Notes: generated by a model from the letters alone, not told the origin. Shown: positions 1 through 10,242, counted from the first letter of the stretch. The stretch: 64,000 bases of DNA from Guptibacillus hwajinpoensis (GCF_001039475.1 NZ_LELK01000001.1:407466-471465); one strand, 5' to 3'. Numbers and translations are program-made.

Positions 1-527
1 GTGTGTCAAATGAAGAAGTTGCAAAATGGCTTGAAGATTACCCGCCACAAGATAAGATGCAAATTGTAGGAGTCTTTGTGAATCCTGAACTTGAAGAACT
101 AGCAGAAACCGTTAGCGAGGTTCCGTTGGATATTATACAGCTGCATGGAAAAGAAACGCCTGCATTTGCGGCAAAAATCAAGCAAATGACAGGAAAACAA
201 GTTTGGAAAGTGCTGCATCATGGAGATGGTGCTCTTTCAGACATGTCTCGGTACTCAGATATTGTAGACGGATATGTCGTCGACACGAAGCTTCCCGGGC
301 AATGGGGAGGAACTGGCAAACGATTTGATTGGAAGGCAATTCCTGATTATCAGAACAAAGCAGAGAAACAAAATGTTCCTTTGTTTATTGCCGGAGGTGT
401 TAATCCAGATAATGTTCGTGAGTTAATGGATTACATGACAGATGGAATTGATGTTTCAAGCGGAATCGAAATGGATGATAAGAAAGATACAAATATGATT
501 AATCGAATGAAGGAAAGGCTGGGATAA
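1..527 (+). CDS. trpF: Phosphoribosylanthranilate isomerase, 5' end cut by the window
   Basis: TrpF converts N-(5-phosphoribosyl)anthranilate to the carboxyphenylamino-deoxyribulose phosphate in tryptophan synthesis. The reading frame is already open at the first base, so about 35 N-terminal residues of this (beta/alpha)8 barrel lie outside the window. Visible family motifs are VGVFVN, DIIQLHG, the WKVLHHGD stretch, the [13 protein letters not shown] phosphate-binding loop, [11 protein letters not shown] and a final GIDVSSGIE. It ends 2 nt before trpB, as expected for the trp operon. The identity is supported by both motifs and neighbours. Confidence 0.95.
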   Translation, partial: VSNEEVAKWLEDYPPQDKMQIVGVFVNPELEELAETVSEVPLDIIQLHGKETPAFAAKIKQMTGKQVWKVLHHGDGALSDMSRYSDIVDGYVVDTKLPGQWGGTGKRFDWKAIPDYQNKAEKQNVPLFIAGGVNPDNVRELMDYMTDGIDVSSGIEMDDKKDTNMINRMKERLG

Positions 528-529
528 AG

Positions 530-1717
530 ATGTCAACAATGGTACCTGATCAGCGCGGTAGATTCGGAAAATACGGTGGCAAATACGTACCTGAAACAGC
601 GATGTATGCGCTGGAAGAATTAGAGAATTCATTAAATGAAGCAATGGCTGATGAACAGTTTCTGGCAAATTACCATGATGAATTGAAAAAGTACTCAGGC
701 CGACCAACACCTATTACGCATGCAGAGAATTTATCCAAACGCCTAGGTGGAGCACAAATTTATCTAAAACGAGAAGATCTTAATCATACAGGAGCACACA
801 AACTCAATAATGCGATCGGACAAGCACTCCTTGCTGTTCGAATGGGTAAAGAAAAAATAGTAGCAGAAACTGGGGCTGGACAACACGGTGTAGCTGCAGC
901 AACTGTTGCTGCACGATTTGGTCTTGAATGTAAGGTGTTCATGGGTGAAGAAGATATTAGACGACAGGAATTAAATGTATTCCGGATGAAGCTTCTAGGT
1001 GCTGAAGTTGTACCCGTATCTTCTGGTAGTAAGACACTCAAAGATGCTACAAATGAAGCCATTCGCTATTGGGTAGCAAATGTGGAGGATACGTTTTATT
1101 TAATTGGATCAGTTGTAGGACCACATCCCTACCCTAAAATGGTTCGCGACTTCCAAAGAGTAATCGGAGACGAATCAAGAGAACAAATGGAAGATCTTCC
1201 GAATAAAGTTATCGCTTGTGTAGGTGGCGGTAGTAACGCAATGGGAATGTTCTATCCTTTTCTACAGGATGATGTTCAGTTAGTAGGAGTAGAGGCTGCA
1301 GGTAAAGGCATCCATACTGGTGAACATGCAGCAACCCTTTCAGAAGGACGACTTGGGGTTATTCATGGGTCCATTACTTATTTACTCCAAAATGAGACTG
1401 GTCAAATTCAGGAACCTCATTCTATATCTGCTGGTTTGGATTATCCGGGTATCGGACCTGAGCATGCATACTTATCGGAAACTGGCAGAGTGACGTATAC
1501 TGGCATTACTGACATGGAAGCACTTGAAGCGTTAAAAGTTCTATCAAAAGAAGAGGGTATTATTCCAGCAATCGAGAGTGCGCATGCACTTTCAGAAGCA
1601 ATTAAGCAAGCACCAGACATGGGAGTAGATGAAACGATTCTCGTTTGTCTTTCAGGTAGAGGAGATAAAGACGTTCACACAATTATGGAACATCTCGGAG
1701 GTGAGGTTGATGAATAA
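530..1717 (+). CDS. trpB: Tryptophan synthase beta chain
   Basis: The beta subunit condenses indole with L-serine using PLP and forms an alpha2-beta2 complex with TrpA. The 395-residue protein has the normal family length. The PLP lysine lies in [10 protein letters not shown] (about K91), the substrate loop in [10 protein letters not shown], and the phosphate-binding glycine stretch in [10 protein letters not shown]. The start is ATG, 2 nt behind trpF, and the 3' end overlaps trpA by 8 nt, which suggests translational coupling of the two subunits. It lies inside the aromatic supraoperon. Confidence 0.97.
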   Translation: MSTMVPDQRGRFGKYGGKYVPETAMYALEELENSLNEAMADEQFLANYHDELKKYSGRPTPITHAENLSKRLGGAQIYLKREDLNHTGAHKLNNAIGQALLAVRMGKEKIVAETGAGQHGVAAATVAARFGLECKVFMGEEDIRRQELNVFRMKLLGAEVVPVSSGSKTLKDATNEAIRYWVANVEDTFYLIGSVVGPHPYPKMVRDFQRVIGDESREQMEDLPNKVIACVGGGSNAMGMFYPFLQDDVQLVGVEAAGKGIHTGEHAATLSEGRLGVIHGSITYLLQNETGQIQEPHSISAGLDYPGIGPEHAYLSETGRVTYTGITDMEALEALKVLSKEEGIIPAIESAHALSEAIKQAPDMGVDETILVCLSGRGDKDVHTIMEHLGGEVDE

Positions 1718-2537
1718 ACGTTTTGAACAACATGTCGATGGACGAAGCGATCTATTCATTCCGTTTGTTGTAGCGGGAGATCCAACTGAAGAAGCAACAA
1801 TTAAGCTTGCTTTAATGCTACAAGAAGAAGGTGCCAATGCAATTGAACTGGGTATTCCTTATTCCGATCCTTTAGCAGATGGACCGGTTATACAACGGGC
1901 TTCTATTCGTGCACTTGAGCATGGAATGAGTTTAGAGAAAGCTATGAATATTGTTCCAAAAATGCGCGAACGCGGACTTGAAATTCCGATAATTGTATTT
2001 ACTTATTACAATCTTTTGTTACAATTAGGAGAAGAACGCTTCTTCGCTTTAGTGCGCGAAAATGATATAGATGGTCTTTTAGTTCCGGATCTTCCTTTTG
2101 AGGAAAGTGAGGAATGGAGAAAAAGCTGTAAAATGAATGGTATAGCTCTTATCTCACTAGTTGCGCCAACGACATCTGATAAGCGTCTTACTGAAATTGC
2201 AAATGAAGCAACAGGTTTCCTTTACTGCGTTTCATCATTAGGTGTTACAGGTACACGAACAGATTTTCATTCGTCTGTCTTCGAATTCGTCGATCGCGTA
2301 AAAGCTCAAAGTCCTATTCCTGTCGCTGTTGGTTTTGGGATTTCTGCTCCAGAACAAGTAGCGAAACTGAAGGAATATTGCGATGGGGTCATCGTTGGGA
2401 GTGCGATTGTTCGTCAAATCGAAGCGCAAGTTGATGGTTTAACAAATGAAGAAACACAAGTTGAAGCGATTAATCAAATTCGTTCTTATATCCGCGATTT
2501 GATTTCTCCATACGAGAAACTGAAAATTAATACGTGA
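1710..2537 (+). CDS. trpA: Tryptophan synthase alpha chain
   Basis: TrpA cleaves indole-3-glycerol phosphate to indole, which is channelled to TrpB. The ATG at 1710 is preferred because it follows a GGAGGTGA ribosome-binding site in the end of trpB and gives the normal length of 275 residues with the start [11 protein letters not shown]; an in-frame upstream start would add 27 unrelated residues. Family motifs are [17 protein letters not shown] (catalytic Glu and Asp), [11 protein letters not shown] and [11 protein letters not shown]. The C-terminus is followed after 9 nt by hisC. Confidence 0.97.
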   Translation: MNKRFEQHVDGRSDLFIPFVVAGDPTEEATIKLALMLQEEGANAIELGIPYSDPLADGPVIQRASIRALEHGMSLEKAMNIVPKMRERGLEIPIIVFTYYNLLLQLGEERFFALVRENDIDGLLVPDLPFEESEEWRKSCKMNGIALISLVAPTTSDKRLTEIANEATGFLYCVSSLGVTGTRTDFHSSVFEFVDRVKAQSPIPVAVGFGISAPEQVAKLKEYCDGVIVGSAIVRQIEAQVDGLTNEETQVEAINQIRSYIRDLISPYEKLKINT

Positions 2538-2546
2538 GGTGCACGC

Positions 2547-3650
2547 ATGATTCCAAAACAACAATTGAAAGGTTTGACCCCTTACAAGCCAGGTAAACCA
2601 ATTGAGGAAGTAAAAAAAGAACTTGGGCTAAAAGAAGTTGTGAAATTAGCTTCGAACGAGAATCCTTATGGCTCTTCACAGGCCGTTAAAGAAGCCATTC
2701 AGAAAGAATTAACACAACTGCACATTTATCCAGATGGATATGCTACATCATTACGAACGGCTGTAGGTAAACATCTTAAGGTAAATGAAGACCAGCTTGT
2801 ATTTGGTAACGGATCTGATGAAGTAGTGCAGATGATTTGTAGAACGTATCTTGAAAAGGGAACGAATACGGTGATGGCAACCCCTACTTTTCCACAATAT
2901 CGTCATAATGCCGTCATTGAGAATGCTGAGATTCGTGAAGTTCCATTGCAAGATGGTAAGCATCAGCTCGATGAAATGTTAGCAGCTATTGACGAAAACA
3001 CTCGCATAATTTGGGTTTGCTCGCCGAACAATCCTTCTGGGGAGCACGTACCAGAGAATGAATTAATTTCATTTTTAGACAATGTTCCTAAACATGTTCT
3101 AATCGTAGTAGATGAAGCTTATAAAGAATATGTAACAGCTAAGGACTTTCCTGATACGTTGGCTAGACTAAATAACTATAAGAACCTTGTTGTACTACGA
3201 ACATTCTCAAAAGCATATGGCATTGCAGCTCTTCGCGTAGGATTTGGTGTAGCCAATGCTGAAGTGGTTGCAGCAATTGAACCATCAAGGGAACCATTTA
3301 ACACTTCTCGCGTCGCACAAGCAGCAGCAATTGCTGCCTTAGGTGATCAAGAATTTATTGATATGTGCCGTCTTGAGAATGAGAAAGGGCGTTCTCTTTA
3401 TTATAAATTTTGTGAGCAATATAATTTAGATGTATACCCATCTCAAGGTAATTTTGTATTGATAGATTTTGGTATTCCAGCTGATGATGTCTTTAATTAT
3501 CTGCTAAAAAATGGATACATTGTTCGATCAGGATCAGCTCTTGGATTCCCTACATCTGTAAGAATTACTGTAGGTTCACAGGAACAGAATAAAGAAATTA
3601 TTAAGTTCCTTATCCAACTATTAGTTGAACGTGGAATGGTCAAGTCATGA
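2547..3650 (+). CDS. hisC: Histidinol-phosphate aminotransferase
   Basis: This is a PLP-dependent fold-type I aminotransferase. In Bacillus the enzyme acts on histidinol phosphate and also in phenylalanine and tyrosine synthesis, which explains its place between trpA and tyrA. The 367 residues are of normal length. Visible motifs are [38 protein letters not shown] and [17 protein letters not shown], the last holding the PLP lysine. GAGGTG precedes the ATG. The stop overlaps the tyrA start as ATGA. Confidence 0.96.
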   Translation: MIPKQQLKGLTPYKPGKPIEEVKKELGLKEVVKLASNENPYGSSQAVKEAIQKELTQLHIYPDGYATSLRTAVGKHLKVNEDQLVFGNGSDEVVQMICRTYLEKGTNTVMATPTFPQYRHNAVIENAEIREVPLQDGKHQLDEMLAAIDENTRIIWVCSPNNPSGEHVPENELISFLDNVPKHVLIVVDEAYKEYVTAKDFPDTLARLNNYKNLVVLRTFSKAYGIAALRVGFGVANAEVVAAIEPSREPFNTSRVAQAAAIAALGDQEFIDMCRLENEKGRSLYYKFCEQYNLDVYPSQGNFVLIDFGIPADDVFNYLLKNGYIVRSGSALGFPTSVRITVGSQEQNKEIIKFLIQLLVERGMVKS

Positions 3651-4753
3651 GTAAACAAGTTGCTGTGATTGGTCTTGGTTTAATTGGTGGTTCGATTGCG
3701 CTAGCAATCAAAAACCATCACGAGGATGCAAGAATTACTGGTTTTGATGTGAATCAAAACCAGCTTCAACTTGCAAAAGCTCTACGAGTCGTTGATGAGA
3801 CAGCTTCTTCCTTAGAAGAAGCTGTTCAATCAGCAGACTTTATCATGATTGCTGCGCCAGTTGTTCAAACTGAACATATTTTGGCACAATTGAGTGAGTA
3901 TTCATTAAAAAGCAACGTTATCATATCTGATGTTGGTAGCACGAAACATTCGATTGTGAAACACGCAAAGAGTATTTTGGATCCATCGATTACGTTTATT
4001 GGTGGGCATCCTATGGCTGGGTCGCATAAAACAGGCGTTTCTGCTGCAAAATCTCATTTATTTGAGAATGCGTTTTATATTCTGACCCCTGATCAAAATG
4101 TTGCTGAAAAGGATCTTAATAAGTTAATGGACCTGTTAAGGGGCACTAAAGCAACATTTGTAGAATTGGAAGCAGAAGAGCACGACTACCTAGTAGGGTT
4201 AATTAGTCATTTTCCACATATTCTTGCTGCAAGTCTTGTGAACTTTGTGAGTGAGAGTAACAACAATCAGCGTTTTAATGTAGCTAGATTTGCGGCAGGT
4301 GGGTTTCGAGACATTACCCGTATCGCATCTGCTAGTCCAGTGATGTGGCGAGATATTCTACTGCGCAATAAAGAAGTACTGCTACAAATGACGGATGATT
4401 TGAAACTAGAGCTTGACCGTATACGAAACTACATTGAACAAGAAGATGGCGACAAAATCTTTGATTACTTTACAGATGCAAAAGACTTTCGTGACGGGTT
4501 ACCAGTTCGTTCAAGAGGTGCTATTCCTGCGTTTTATGATTTGTTTCTGGACGTTCAAGATCAGCCAGGGGTAATTGCAGCTGTTACACAAAAACTTGCA
4601 GGTGAAGAAATATCCATTACCAATATTCGTATTATTGAAACGCGTGAAGATATCATGGGAGTTTTGCGGATTAGCTTCAGATCAGAACTTGATCGAGATA
4701 ATGCTAAAGCTGTCCTTGAGCGTGATTTCGATACGTATGTTGATGATAAATAA
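3647..4753 (+). CDS. tyrA: Prephenate dehydrogenase
   Basis: TyrA oxidatively decarboxylates prephenate to 4-hydroxyphenylpyruvate with NAD. The N-terminal dinucleotide-binding motif is [10 protein letters not shown] (about residues 9-18), the catalytic region includes [12 protein letters not shown], and the C-terminal 75 residues (from about 295, starting with the sequence [15 protein letters not shown]) form an ACT domain, which normally mediates feedback by tyrosine. Length is 368 residues, as in B. subtilis. It overlaps hisC by 4 nt and is 13 nt from aroA, so co-transcription is clear. Confidence 0.96.
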   Translation: MSKQVAVIGLGLIGGSIALAIKNHHEDARITGFDVNQNQLQLAKALRVVDETASSLEEAVQSADFIMIAAPVVQTEHILAQLSEYSLKSNVIISDVGSTKHSIVKHAKSILDPSITFIGGHPMAGSHKTGVSAAKSHLFENAFYILTPDQNVAEKDLNKLMDLLRGTKATFVELEAEEHDYLVGLISHFPHILAASLVNFVSESNNNQRFNVARFAAGGFRDITRIASASPVMWRDILLRNKEVLLQMTDDLKLELDRIRNYIEQEDGDKIFDYFTDAKDFRDGLPVRSRGAIPAFYDLFLDVQDQPGVIAAVTQKLAGEEISITNIRIIETREDIMGVLRISFRSELDRDNAKAVLERDFDTYVDDK

Positions 4754-4766
4754 GGAGATCGTTAGT

Positions 4767-6053
4767 ATGGAAACGATAATGAAAGCAAATAGACTTCAAG
4801 GAAGTATCACAATTCCGGGCGATAAATCAATCTCTCACCGCGCCGTCATGTTTGGATCGATTGCGGAAGGAACAACTCACATTTCGAATTTTCTACCTGG
4901 TGCTGATTGTTTAAGTACAATTGATTGCTTTAAGCAGATGGGTGTAAAGATTGAACAGGATGGTGCTTCTGTCATCGTAGAAAGTACAGGGATAGATGGA
5001 TTACAAGAACCGTCACAGCTTCTTGATGTTGGTAACTCAGGTACAACATTCCGTCTTATGATGGGTTTACTAGCAGGGCGAGCATACCACTCAGTACTTG
5101 CTGGTGACGAGTCAATTGCCAAAAGACCAATGAACCGTGTATCTATTCCATTACTCAAAATGGGTGCTGCCATAGATGGCAGAAACAATGGTACATATGC
5201 ACCTATCTCAATAAGGGGTGGGAATCTAACTGGTATTACATATACATCTCCTGTAGCAAGTGCACAAGTAAAATCGGCTATTTTGTTAGCTGGCCTTCAA
5301 GCAAAAGGTGTTACAACAGTTCATGAACCACATTTGTCACGTAATCACACTGAGAATATGCTTGAAAGCTTTGGTGTCAAAGTAAATCGCAATGGTTGCT
5401 CTGTTAGCATAAAGGGCGGACAGAAGCTAGTGTCAACGAATGTGGAAGTACCTGGTGATATTTCATCAGCCGCTTTCTTCCTTGTAGCAGGTGCAATTGT
5501 ACCAGAGAGTACGATTACTCTATTAAATGTTGGAATAAATCAAACTCGATCAGGAATTTTAGATGTTCTAAAACAAATGGGGGCGTCACTATCTATTTTA
5601 AATAGGAGAATTGTTAATCAAGAAGAGGTAGCTGATTTAACAATCAAAACGAGTGAGCTTTCCGGATCAACTATTGAAGGAGAAATGATTCCTCGTTTAA
5701 TTGATGAACTTCCTATTATTGCCCTTCTAGCTACACAAGCACATGGGAGAACGGTGATTAAAGATGCTGAAGAACTGAAAGTGAAGGAAACCAATCGCAT
5801 TGATGCAGTAGTTGATGCGCTTCAAAAGCTTGGAGCTTCGATTACGGCAACAAGTGATGGAATGGTAATCGAGGGGCCTACTCCACTTCATGGGGCAGCT
5901 GTATCTAGCCTTGGCGACCATCGTATCGGAATGATGCTAGCAATAGCTGGTTGTATAACAGATGGCCAGGTGGATTTAGCTATGCCGGAAGCAATTAGAG
6001 TTTCATATCCAGACTTTTTTGAACATTTGAAGCAGTTGAGAGCAGGTTCTTAG
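4767..6053 (+). CDS. aroA: 3-phosphoshikimate 1-carboxyvinyltransferase (EPSP synthase)
   Basis: This enzyme transfers enolpyruvate from PEP to shikimate 3-phosphate in the shikimate pathway; the gene is called aroE in B. subtilis. The ATG at 4767 follows AAGGAGA and gives 428 residues; the frame remains open upstream inside tyrA but that part is not homologous. Signature motifs are [14 protein letters not shown] near the N-terminus, [13 protein letters not shown], and the shikimate-site LKVKETNRI. This is the last gene of the supraoperon and its 3' end contributes to the terminator stem. Confidence 0.97.
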   Translation: METIMKANRLQGSITIPGDKSISHRAVMFGSIAEGTTHISNFLPGADCLSTIDCFKQMGVKIEQDGASVIVESTGIDGLQEPSQLLDVGNSGTTFRLMMGLLAGRAYHSVLAGDESIAKRPMNRVSIPLLKMGAAIDGRNNGTYAPISIRGGNLTGITYTSPVASAQVKSAILLAGLQAKGVTTVHEPHLSRNHTENMLESFGVKVNRNGCSVSIKGGQKLVSTNVEVPGDISSAAFFLVAGAIVPESTITLLNVGINQTRSGILDVLKQMGASLSILNRRIVNQEEVADLTIKTSELSGSTIEGEMIPRLIDELPIIALLATQAHGRTVIKDAEELKVKETNRIDAVVDALQKLGASITATSDGMVIEGPTPLHGAAVSSLGDHRIGMMLAIAGCITDGQVDLAMPEAIRVSYPDFFEHLKQLRAGS

Positions 6054-6067
6054 GAATCTGCTCTTTT
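6039..6067 (+). terminator. Intrinsic terminator of the aromatic supraoperon
   Basis: The arms AGAGCAG and CTGCTCT (6039-6045 and 6058-6064) are followed by TTTT. The left arm lies inside the last codons of aroA and the stop codon falls in the loop. Confidence 0.75.
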
Positions 6068-6122
6068 CATCATAGGTTTTATAAAATACACAAAAAATAA
6101 TTACAATTTTCTAAACAATCTG

Positions 6123-6150
6123 TTGATTTTAGCGAATTACCTGTTATACT
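6123..6150 (+). promoter_or_regulatory. Candidate sigma-A promoter
   Basis: TTGATT at 6123-6128 and TATACT at 6145-6150 are separated by 16 bp. It reads into a short leader that meets the terminator-like hairpin at 6196-6246, so it may make a roughly 90-nt RNA or an attenuated transcript for the genes at 6535 onward. Confidence 0.55.
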
Positions 6151-6195
6151 AATAATAGTAATGGTTTCTCTCCACTCCTATCCATATTTACTTTG

Positions 6196-6246
6196 TCCCT
6201 GTGTTTTGAAAGCGCTAACATCGGCTTTCTACACAGGGAATTTTTT
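6196..6246 (+). terminator. Strong hairpin with T-tract (attenuator or sRNA terminator)
   Basis: A perfect 9-bp outer stem, TCCCTGTGT with ACACAGGGA, encloses an inner GAAAGC/GCTTTC stem and is followed by six T residues. It lies about 45 nt downstream of a promoter-like sequence and has no open reading frame before it, so it terminates either a small RNA or the leader of the downstream operon. The loop side holds a perfect cre match. Confidence 0.65.
6207..6220 (+). promoter_or_regulatory. Catabolite-responsive element (cre), CcpA site
   Basis: TGAAAGCGCTAACA matches the recalled consensus TGWAARCGYTWNCW at all 14 positions. It sits downstream of the promoter at 6123-6150 and inside the terminator hairpin, a roadblock-type position. 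CcpA control of the route toward qcrABC is known in B. subtilis; applying it here is inference. Confidence 0.6.
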
Positions 6247-6266
6247 CATTTTGATTCTTTTATGTA

Positions 6267-6461
6267 GGCTATGTTAGCTCATATTGTTGATTTCTCGATT
6301 TTTGGCTCATTCGAGTGAAACCTCAGTTTCACTCGCCTTTCAGCTTTGCTGAAAGGTCGCCCTGTGATGACCAACCGTCTGAGCAAATGAATTTGCTCGA
6401 AGCGATTGGTCATCACAGGGCGTAAATGAGCCAAAAATCAACACTGTTCATTAACATAGCC
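6267..6461. mobile_element. MITE-2 copy 1, 195 bp, with 8-bp target duplication
   Basis: The ends are inverted repeats (GGCTATGTTA at the left, TAACATAGCC at the right) that extend inward through TTGATTT and TTGGCTCATT blocks. The element is flanked by perfect direct repeats TTTATGTA at 6259-6266 and 6462-6469, the mark of transposition. It encodes nothing. The interior holds further palindromes, including one around GCCCTGTGATGACCAA and its complement. Related copies are at 42729 and 58714. Confidence 0.88.
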
Positions 6462-6534
6462 TTTATGTAAGACATAATTGACCTCCCGTACACATAGCTT
6501 GTCAATACAAAGGCAGGGATAGGGAGGGACTGTT

Positions 6535-7494
6535 ATGAAACAATTGTATGAAAATGTTTCTATTAATGGAACTCGTTATAAATTGGCTACTGAATCGAAA
6601 ATAACTTATAAAACAACTGAAGGGAGACTAGAGAAAGGAATTAGCTGCTCATTTGATCGGTTTTTAATGAAACCTGGTAAAGTCTTATTTGTAGAAGAGC
6701 TCTCTTTAAAACCTGAAGACGAATTTTTTGATTCAATGAAGAGGTACATTATGAATGGAGCGACGACGATTCTTACAATCACGACGATTCAAGACGAGCG
6801 AACTTTCGAGAAAGAACTAAATAGATCTATTAATGGACTAGCTAAGAGTCCAATTGATTACGTGATTGGAATCCGGACGGACGCTTCACAACTTACGCCA
6901 GAATTCATTAGAAAATGTGCTCGTTACCGTATTCCCTTGGTAATTGCTGAATTTAAAACGGAGGAAATCTGGAATGATAGTGTGTTTGAATGGACCATTC
7001 AAGCTAATTTTCCATATGGGGCTGCGCTGATACCCGACTTTTCGTTTCTTAAAACCTTCCAAGAAGATAAGATCGAGCAGGAGAGATTAAGACTGTTATC
7101 AGAAGCTCAAGTAAAAGGCCTTGATGCATGTTTTTATCAAGAACTAGTTAGTGAGAAAGAACTGTCATCTGATATGTTGAAGAGAACCGGTATTTATCCG
7201 ATGAAAGATTGTTTAGCTTCGGGAGCAGACTTTGATTACAATTTGTATTTACAGAATTCAAGCAATCAAGTTGAAGAAGATCAAATTCTTGATTATGATG
7301 GAGAGGACCCAATCATTTCAGGACTTCGTGGAAAATTACTTAAAGTAAACGACAAGATTGTGTTGAAAGTAGGATACGGTAAGCATCTCACTATCCATAA
7401 ACCATCGTTTTTTACTGCGAATGACCGAAATAATAAAAGAAGTGTTAGAAGGAGTTTTGGAGCGTGGAGCGTCTTAAACAAGCTGTCTCGTTAA
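6535..7494 (+). CDS. Conserved-looking protein of unknown function
   Basis: The 319-residue soluble protein has no signal peptide or membrane segment. I do not recognise it with confidence. A central stretch (GATTILTITT, about residues 76-85, then DYVIGIRTD and IPLVIAEF) has the alternating beta/alpha pattern of a TIM-barrel hydrolase, and the ends could be the small beta-domain of an amidohydrolase, but no metal-binding HxH motif is present, so any such relation would be to an inactive form. The ATG has GGGAGGG upstream. Its end overlaps the following TPR gene by 31 nt. B. subtilis, as I recall, has no equivalent gene between aroE and ypiA. Confidence 0.75.
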   Translation: MKQLYENVSINGTRYKLATESKITYKTTEGRLEKGISCSFDRFLMKPGKVLFVEELSLKPEDEFFDSMKRYIMNGATTILTITTIQDERTFEKELNRSINGLAKSPIDYVIGIRTDASQLTPEFIRKCARYRIPLVIAEFKTEEIWNDSVFEWTIQANFPYGAALIPDFSFLKTFQEDKIEQERLRLLSEAQVKGLDACFYQELVSEKELSSDMLKRTGIYPMKDCLASGADFDYNLYLQNSSNQVEEDQILDYDGEDPIISGLRGKLLKVNDKIVLKVGYGKHLTIHKPSFFTANDRNNKRSVRRSFGAWSVLNKLSR

Positions 7495-8738
7495 TTGAGT
7501 CAGGTAATTTTGAAAAAGGATTGGAAGAACTTAAAGAAGTTCGTAAAGAAGCTGATCACGAAGGCTTGTACGATCTATCCAACATTTATTACAGTCTTGG
7601 ATTGATAGAAGATTCGAGAGATGTAGTTGAAGAACTTTTGATTCATTATCCAAATGAAGGCGAATTGCTCGTGCAGGCGGCAGAATGCTATGTAGATCTT
7701 GAACAGGAGCAGGATGCGATCGCTGCTCTTAATAAAATAGATGCAAACGATGCTGCTTATCCCCCTGCTTTGCTGTTACTTGCTGATTTGTATCAAACAG
7801 AAGGCTTGGAAGAGGTAGCTGAACAAAAACTACTTGAGGCTAAGGGAATTTCACCTGATGAACCGATCATTGATTTTGGTCTTGGGGAGTTCTACTTAAC
7901 TCAGGGGCATCATCTTAAAGCTGTTCCTTATTACGAATCTGTTCTGGGTACCAAAGGTGAGTTAGCTAATGAGAATATCGAACTCAGACTTGCAGAAGCA
8001 CTGAGCGGAAGCGGTCAATTTGAAGAAGCTCTTACTTTTTATGAAAAAGGTTTAGAGAACGGGCGTGAAATTAATGCGTTATTTGGCTATGGATTCACTG
8101 CACTACAAATAGGTGAATATCGAAAAGCGATTAACGCATTCAATGAATTAAAAGATCTTGATCCACAATACAGTACCCTTTACCCTTATCTTGCTAGAGC
8201 TTATGAAGAAGAAGGGGCAACAGATGAAGCGATTCAAACGCTTGCTCAGGGTATTAAAGTAGATGAATTTAACGAAGAGCTATATTTACAAGCAAGCAGG
8301 TTAAGCTATAAAACACATGACAACACGAGTGGTGAGCAATACTTACGTGAGTTACTAGCCATTAATCCGACACACATTGAAGCAGCGAAAACTCTTGCCA
8401 CTTTCCTTAGAACAGAAGAACGTTATGAAGATATTATTGATTTACTCAATAATATTGAAGAAGGGGATCAAAATGATCCGTACCTTGACTGGTCAGCTGC
8501 AACAGCTTATGCACAGGTTGAAGAGTATAAAGATGCCATAAAACGTTATGAAAACGCATATACTTATTTCAAAAACGATCCTATTTTTCTTGAAGAGTAT
8601 GGTTTGTTCTTAATTGAGGAAGGCCGCCGCGAGGAAGCAATTAATGCATTTAAACTTGCTTTGAAGCTTGATCCGACGTTAGTACACCTTGAAGAAGAGA
8701 TTCTCCGATTCGGTGAAGAAAGATTTAACGAGGAATAA
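7464..8738 (+). CDS. ypiA: Tetratricopeptide-repeat protein, YpiA-like
   Basis: The 424-residue acidic protein is built almost wholly of helical TPR units; typical positions are seen in FEEALTFYEKGLENG, YRKAINAFNELKDLDP and REEAINAFKLALKLDP, spaced about 34 residues apart. TPR proteins act as protein-binding scaffolds; the partner of YpiA is not known to me. The GTG at 7464 follows GAAGGAG and lies inside the preceding gene, suggesting translational coupling. Position between aroA and ypiB matches B. subtilis ypiA. There is no signal peptide, so it is cytoplasmic. Confidence 0.85.
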   Translation: MERLKQAVSLIESGNFEKGLEELKEVRKEADHEGLYDLSNIYYSLGLIEDSRDVVEELLIHYPNEGELLVQAAECYVDLEQEQDAIAALNKIDANDAAYPPALLLLADLYQTEGLEEVAEQKLLEAKGISPDEPIIDFGLGEFYLTQGHHLKAVPYYESVLGTKGELANENIELRLAEALSGSGQFEEALTFYEKGLENGREINALFGYGFTALQIGEYRKAINAFNELKDLDPQYSTLYPYLARAYEEEGATDEAIQTLAQGIKVDEFNEELYLQASRLSYKTHDNTSGEQYLRELLAINPTHIEAAKTLATFLRTEERYEDIIDLLNNIEEGDQNDPYLDWSAATAYAQVEEYKDAIKRYENAYTYFKNDPIFLEEYGLFLIEEGRREEAINAFKLALKLDPTLVHLEEEILRFGEERFNEE

Positions 8739-8809
8739 AGACGGTGTGGAAGGAAATTTATCTTCAATGACGAATTCTTAAATTAGGAAAATCTCAGGGA
8801 GGAATCGCT

Positions 8810-9346
8810 ATGAGCAGCTCCGTTTCTGTCGTTGAAAAGAAGGACTTTCTTAAATGGTTTCTTAAAAATTATCAAGTAAAAAAACGTGAGTGTGTTTGGC
8901 TATTAAATTATTTAATTAGTGATGAAGTGCTAATGGGGAATGTTCACTTTGTTGAAAATGCTGAATTCTGTCCTAAAGCACTCGTTATCTCTACGCACTG
9001 CGTTGAAAATGCACCTTTCCGATTCTACAAACATAACATCATTACAACAGATCCAGAAAAGTCTTTTCATGACATTCGCCTGAATCAGGACGAGCCTATT
9101 TACATTCAGCTCAATTTTAAAAGTAAGAATGTATCACCACAATTCGTTGCTGTTCTGGAAGAGAATCCATTCTTGCCAGAAAACATGGCAGCAGATAAGA
9201 AATATTCCTTCCTGGCTGAAATGGTTCTTGATGAATCATTTACCCGCTTTAAACGGGATTCAATTCTTAAACAAATTGATGAAGCCCTAGATCAAAATGA
9301 TGAGGCAACATTTCAGAATTTAAGTAAACAGTTAAATAACCTCTAA
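8810..9346 (+). CDS. ypiB: YpiB family protein (UPF0302)
   Basis: The 178-residue protein matches the length and position of B. subtilis YpiB, a conserved Bacillaceae protein of unknown function encoded just before the qcr region. It begins with a strong GGAGG site 8 nt before the ATG. The sequence has a globular N-terminal part (FLKWFLKNYQVKKRECVWLLNYL) and an acidic helical C-terminal tail ending QNLSKQLNNL. An intrinsic terminator follows directly. Confidence 0.85.
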   Translation: MSSSVSVVEKKDFLKWFLKNYQVKKRECVWLLNYLISDEVLMGNVHFVENAEFCPKALVISTHCVENAPFRFYKHNIITTDPEKSFHDIRLNQDEPIYIQLNFKSKNVSPQFVAVLEENPFLPENMAADKKYSFLAEMVLDESFTRFKRDSILKQIDEALDQNDEATFQNLSKQLNNL

Positions 9347-9373
9347 CCCTTGAATCTTTTCAAGGGTTTTTCT
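9347..9373 (+). terminator. Intrinsic terminator after ypiB
   Basis: The stem ACCCTTGA with TCAAGGGT is followed by TTTTTC. It separates ypiB from the acetyltransferase gene. Confidence 0.75.
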
Positions 9374-9417
9374 ATACTTTAAATTGGTTCAGATACGTGT
9401 AAGAGGGGGAGACGAAC

Positions 9418-10242
9418 TTGATCCGTAAGTTGACTGCAGCTGATTGTAAAGATGTAATTGCAATGGAAACGGGTATCGAAGACGATTACGTCATTCGTAT
9501 TTTTCCTAAGTTAATTGAACAACACGACATGCTGGGGTATTTTGAAGGACCTACACTCGTTGGTATAGCAGGAATGACTATTTATGAAGGAGAAATTGCA
9601 GTATTAGGTCGACTTCGTACTCATTCGAATTATCGTGGTAGAGGAATTGCTTCTGCGTTAATGAACGAACTTAAGGAAGAAGCCTTTCATTCCTTAAACC
9701 TGAACTGGGCCTGTTATGCGACAGAAGAGAATAATATACCTGGTAACCGAATGGCACGCCATTTACAGATGAACCTTGAAGCTATTGTAGTATCGTCACG
9801 TATAAGCCCTGGAACTGTAGAAGGTACTCTCGATACTCAACCCTATCGATCTGACTACTCTAGGGAAAGTAAGAAAAAATATTTGGAAGAGTATAGTGTG
9901 AATGAGGATCTGGATTTCTTCCCTCATTCAATCTATTACCCGCTTCCTTATGTTCCTAACTTAACAGATGGCTATTTAGACTCAATTGAAATGTTTCAGA
10001 ATAACTCGGGAAGCTTTATAATAATGAAAGAGGAAAAAGGAGCAACGTATCTCCATGTCAAAGTTTGGAACGAGAGAACGTTACATAGTAAAGAGTTGTG
10101 GCAGATTGTGAACGCTGAGGCTGAAAAGGAAGCGAGGTCAATCTGGATTGACCTACCAACAGAACAAGCGAAATGGCTTGAAGCACATTCACATCAGACC
10201 ATATGGCACTTATACGGTAAAAAGAAGGAGCTAGTAAAATGA
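9418..10242 (+). CDS. GNAT family N-acetyltransferase
   Basis: The N-terminal half (residues 1-120) has the GNAT fold; the acetyl-CoA loop is visible as RGRGIASALMNEL (about 77-89) after the beta-4 strand AVLGRLRTHSNY. The C-terminal half (about 150-274) is a second, diverged domain without a clear acetyl-CoA motif. The substrate is unknown. The start is TTG, preceded by GAGGGGGAG. The 3' end overlaps ypiF by 4 nt. B. subtilis has ypiB and ypiF close together here, so this gene is probably a lineage-specific addition. Confidence 0.85.
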   Translation: MIRKLTAADCKDVIAMETGIEDDYVIRIFPKLIEQHDMLGYFEGPTLVGIAGMTIYEGEIAVLGRLRTHSNYRGRGIASALMNELKEEAFHSLNLNWACYATEENNIPGNRMARHLQMNLEAIVVSSRISPGTVEGTLDTQPYRSDYSRESKKKYLEEYSVNEDLDFFPHSIYYPLPYVPNLTDGYLDSIEMFQNNSGSFIIMKEEKGATYLHVKVWNERTLHSKELWQIVNAEAEKEARSIWIDLPTEQAKWLEAHSHQTIWHLYGKKKELVK

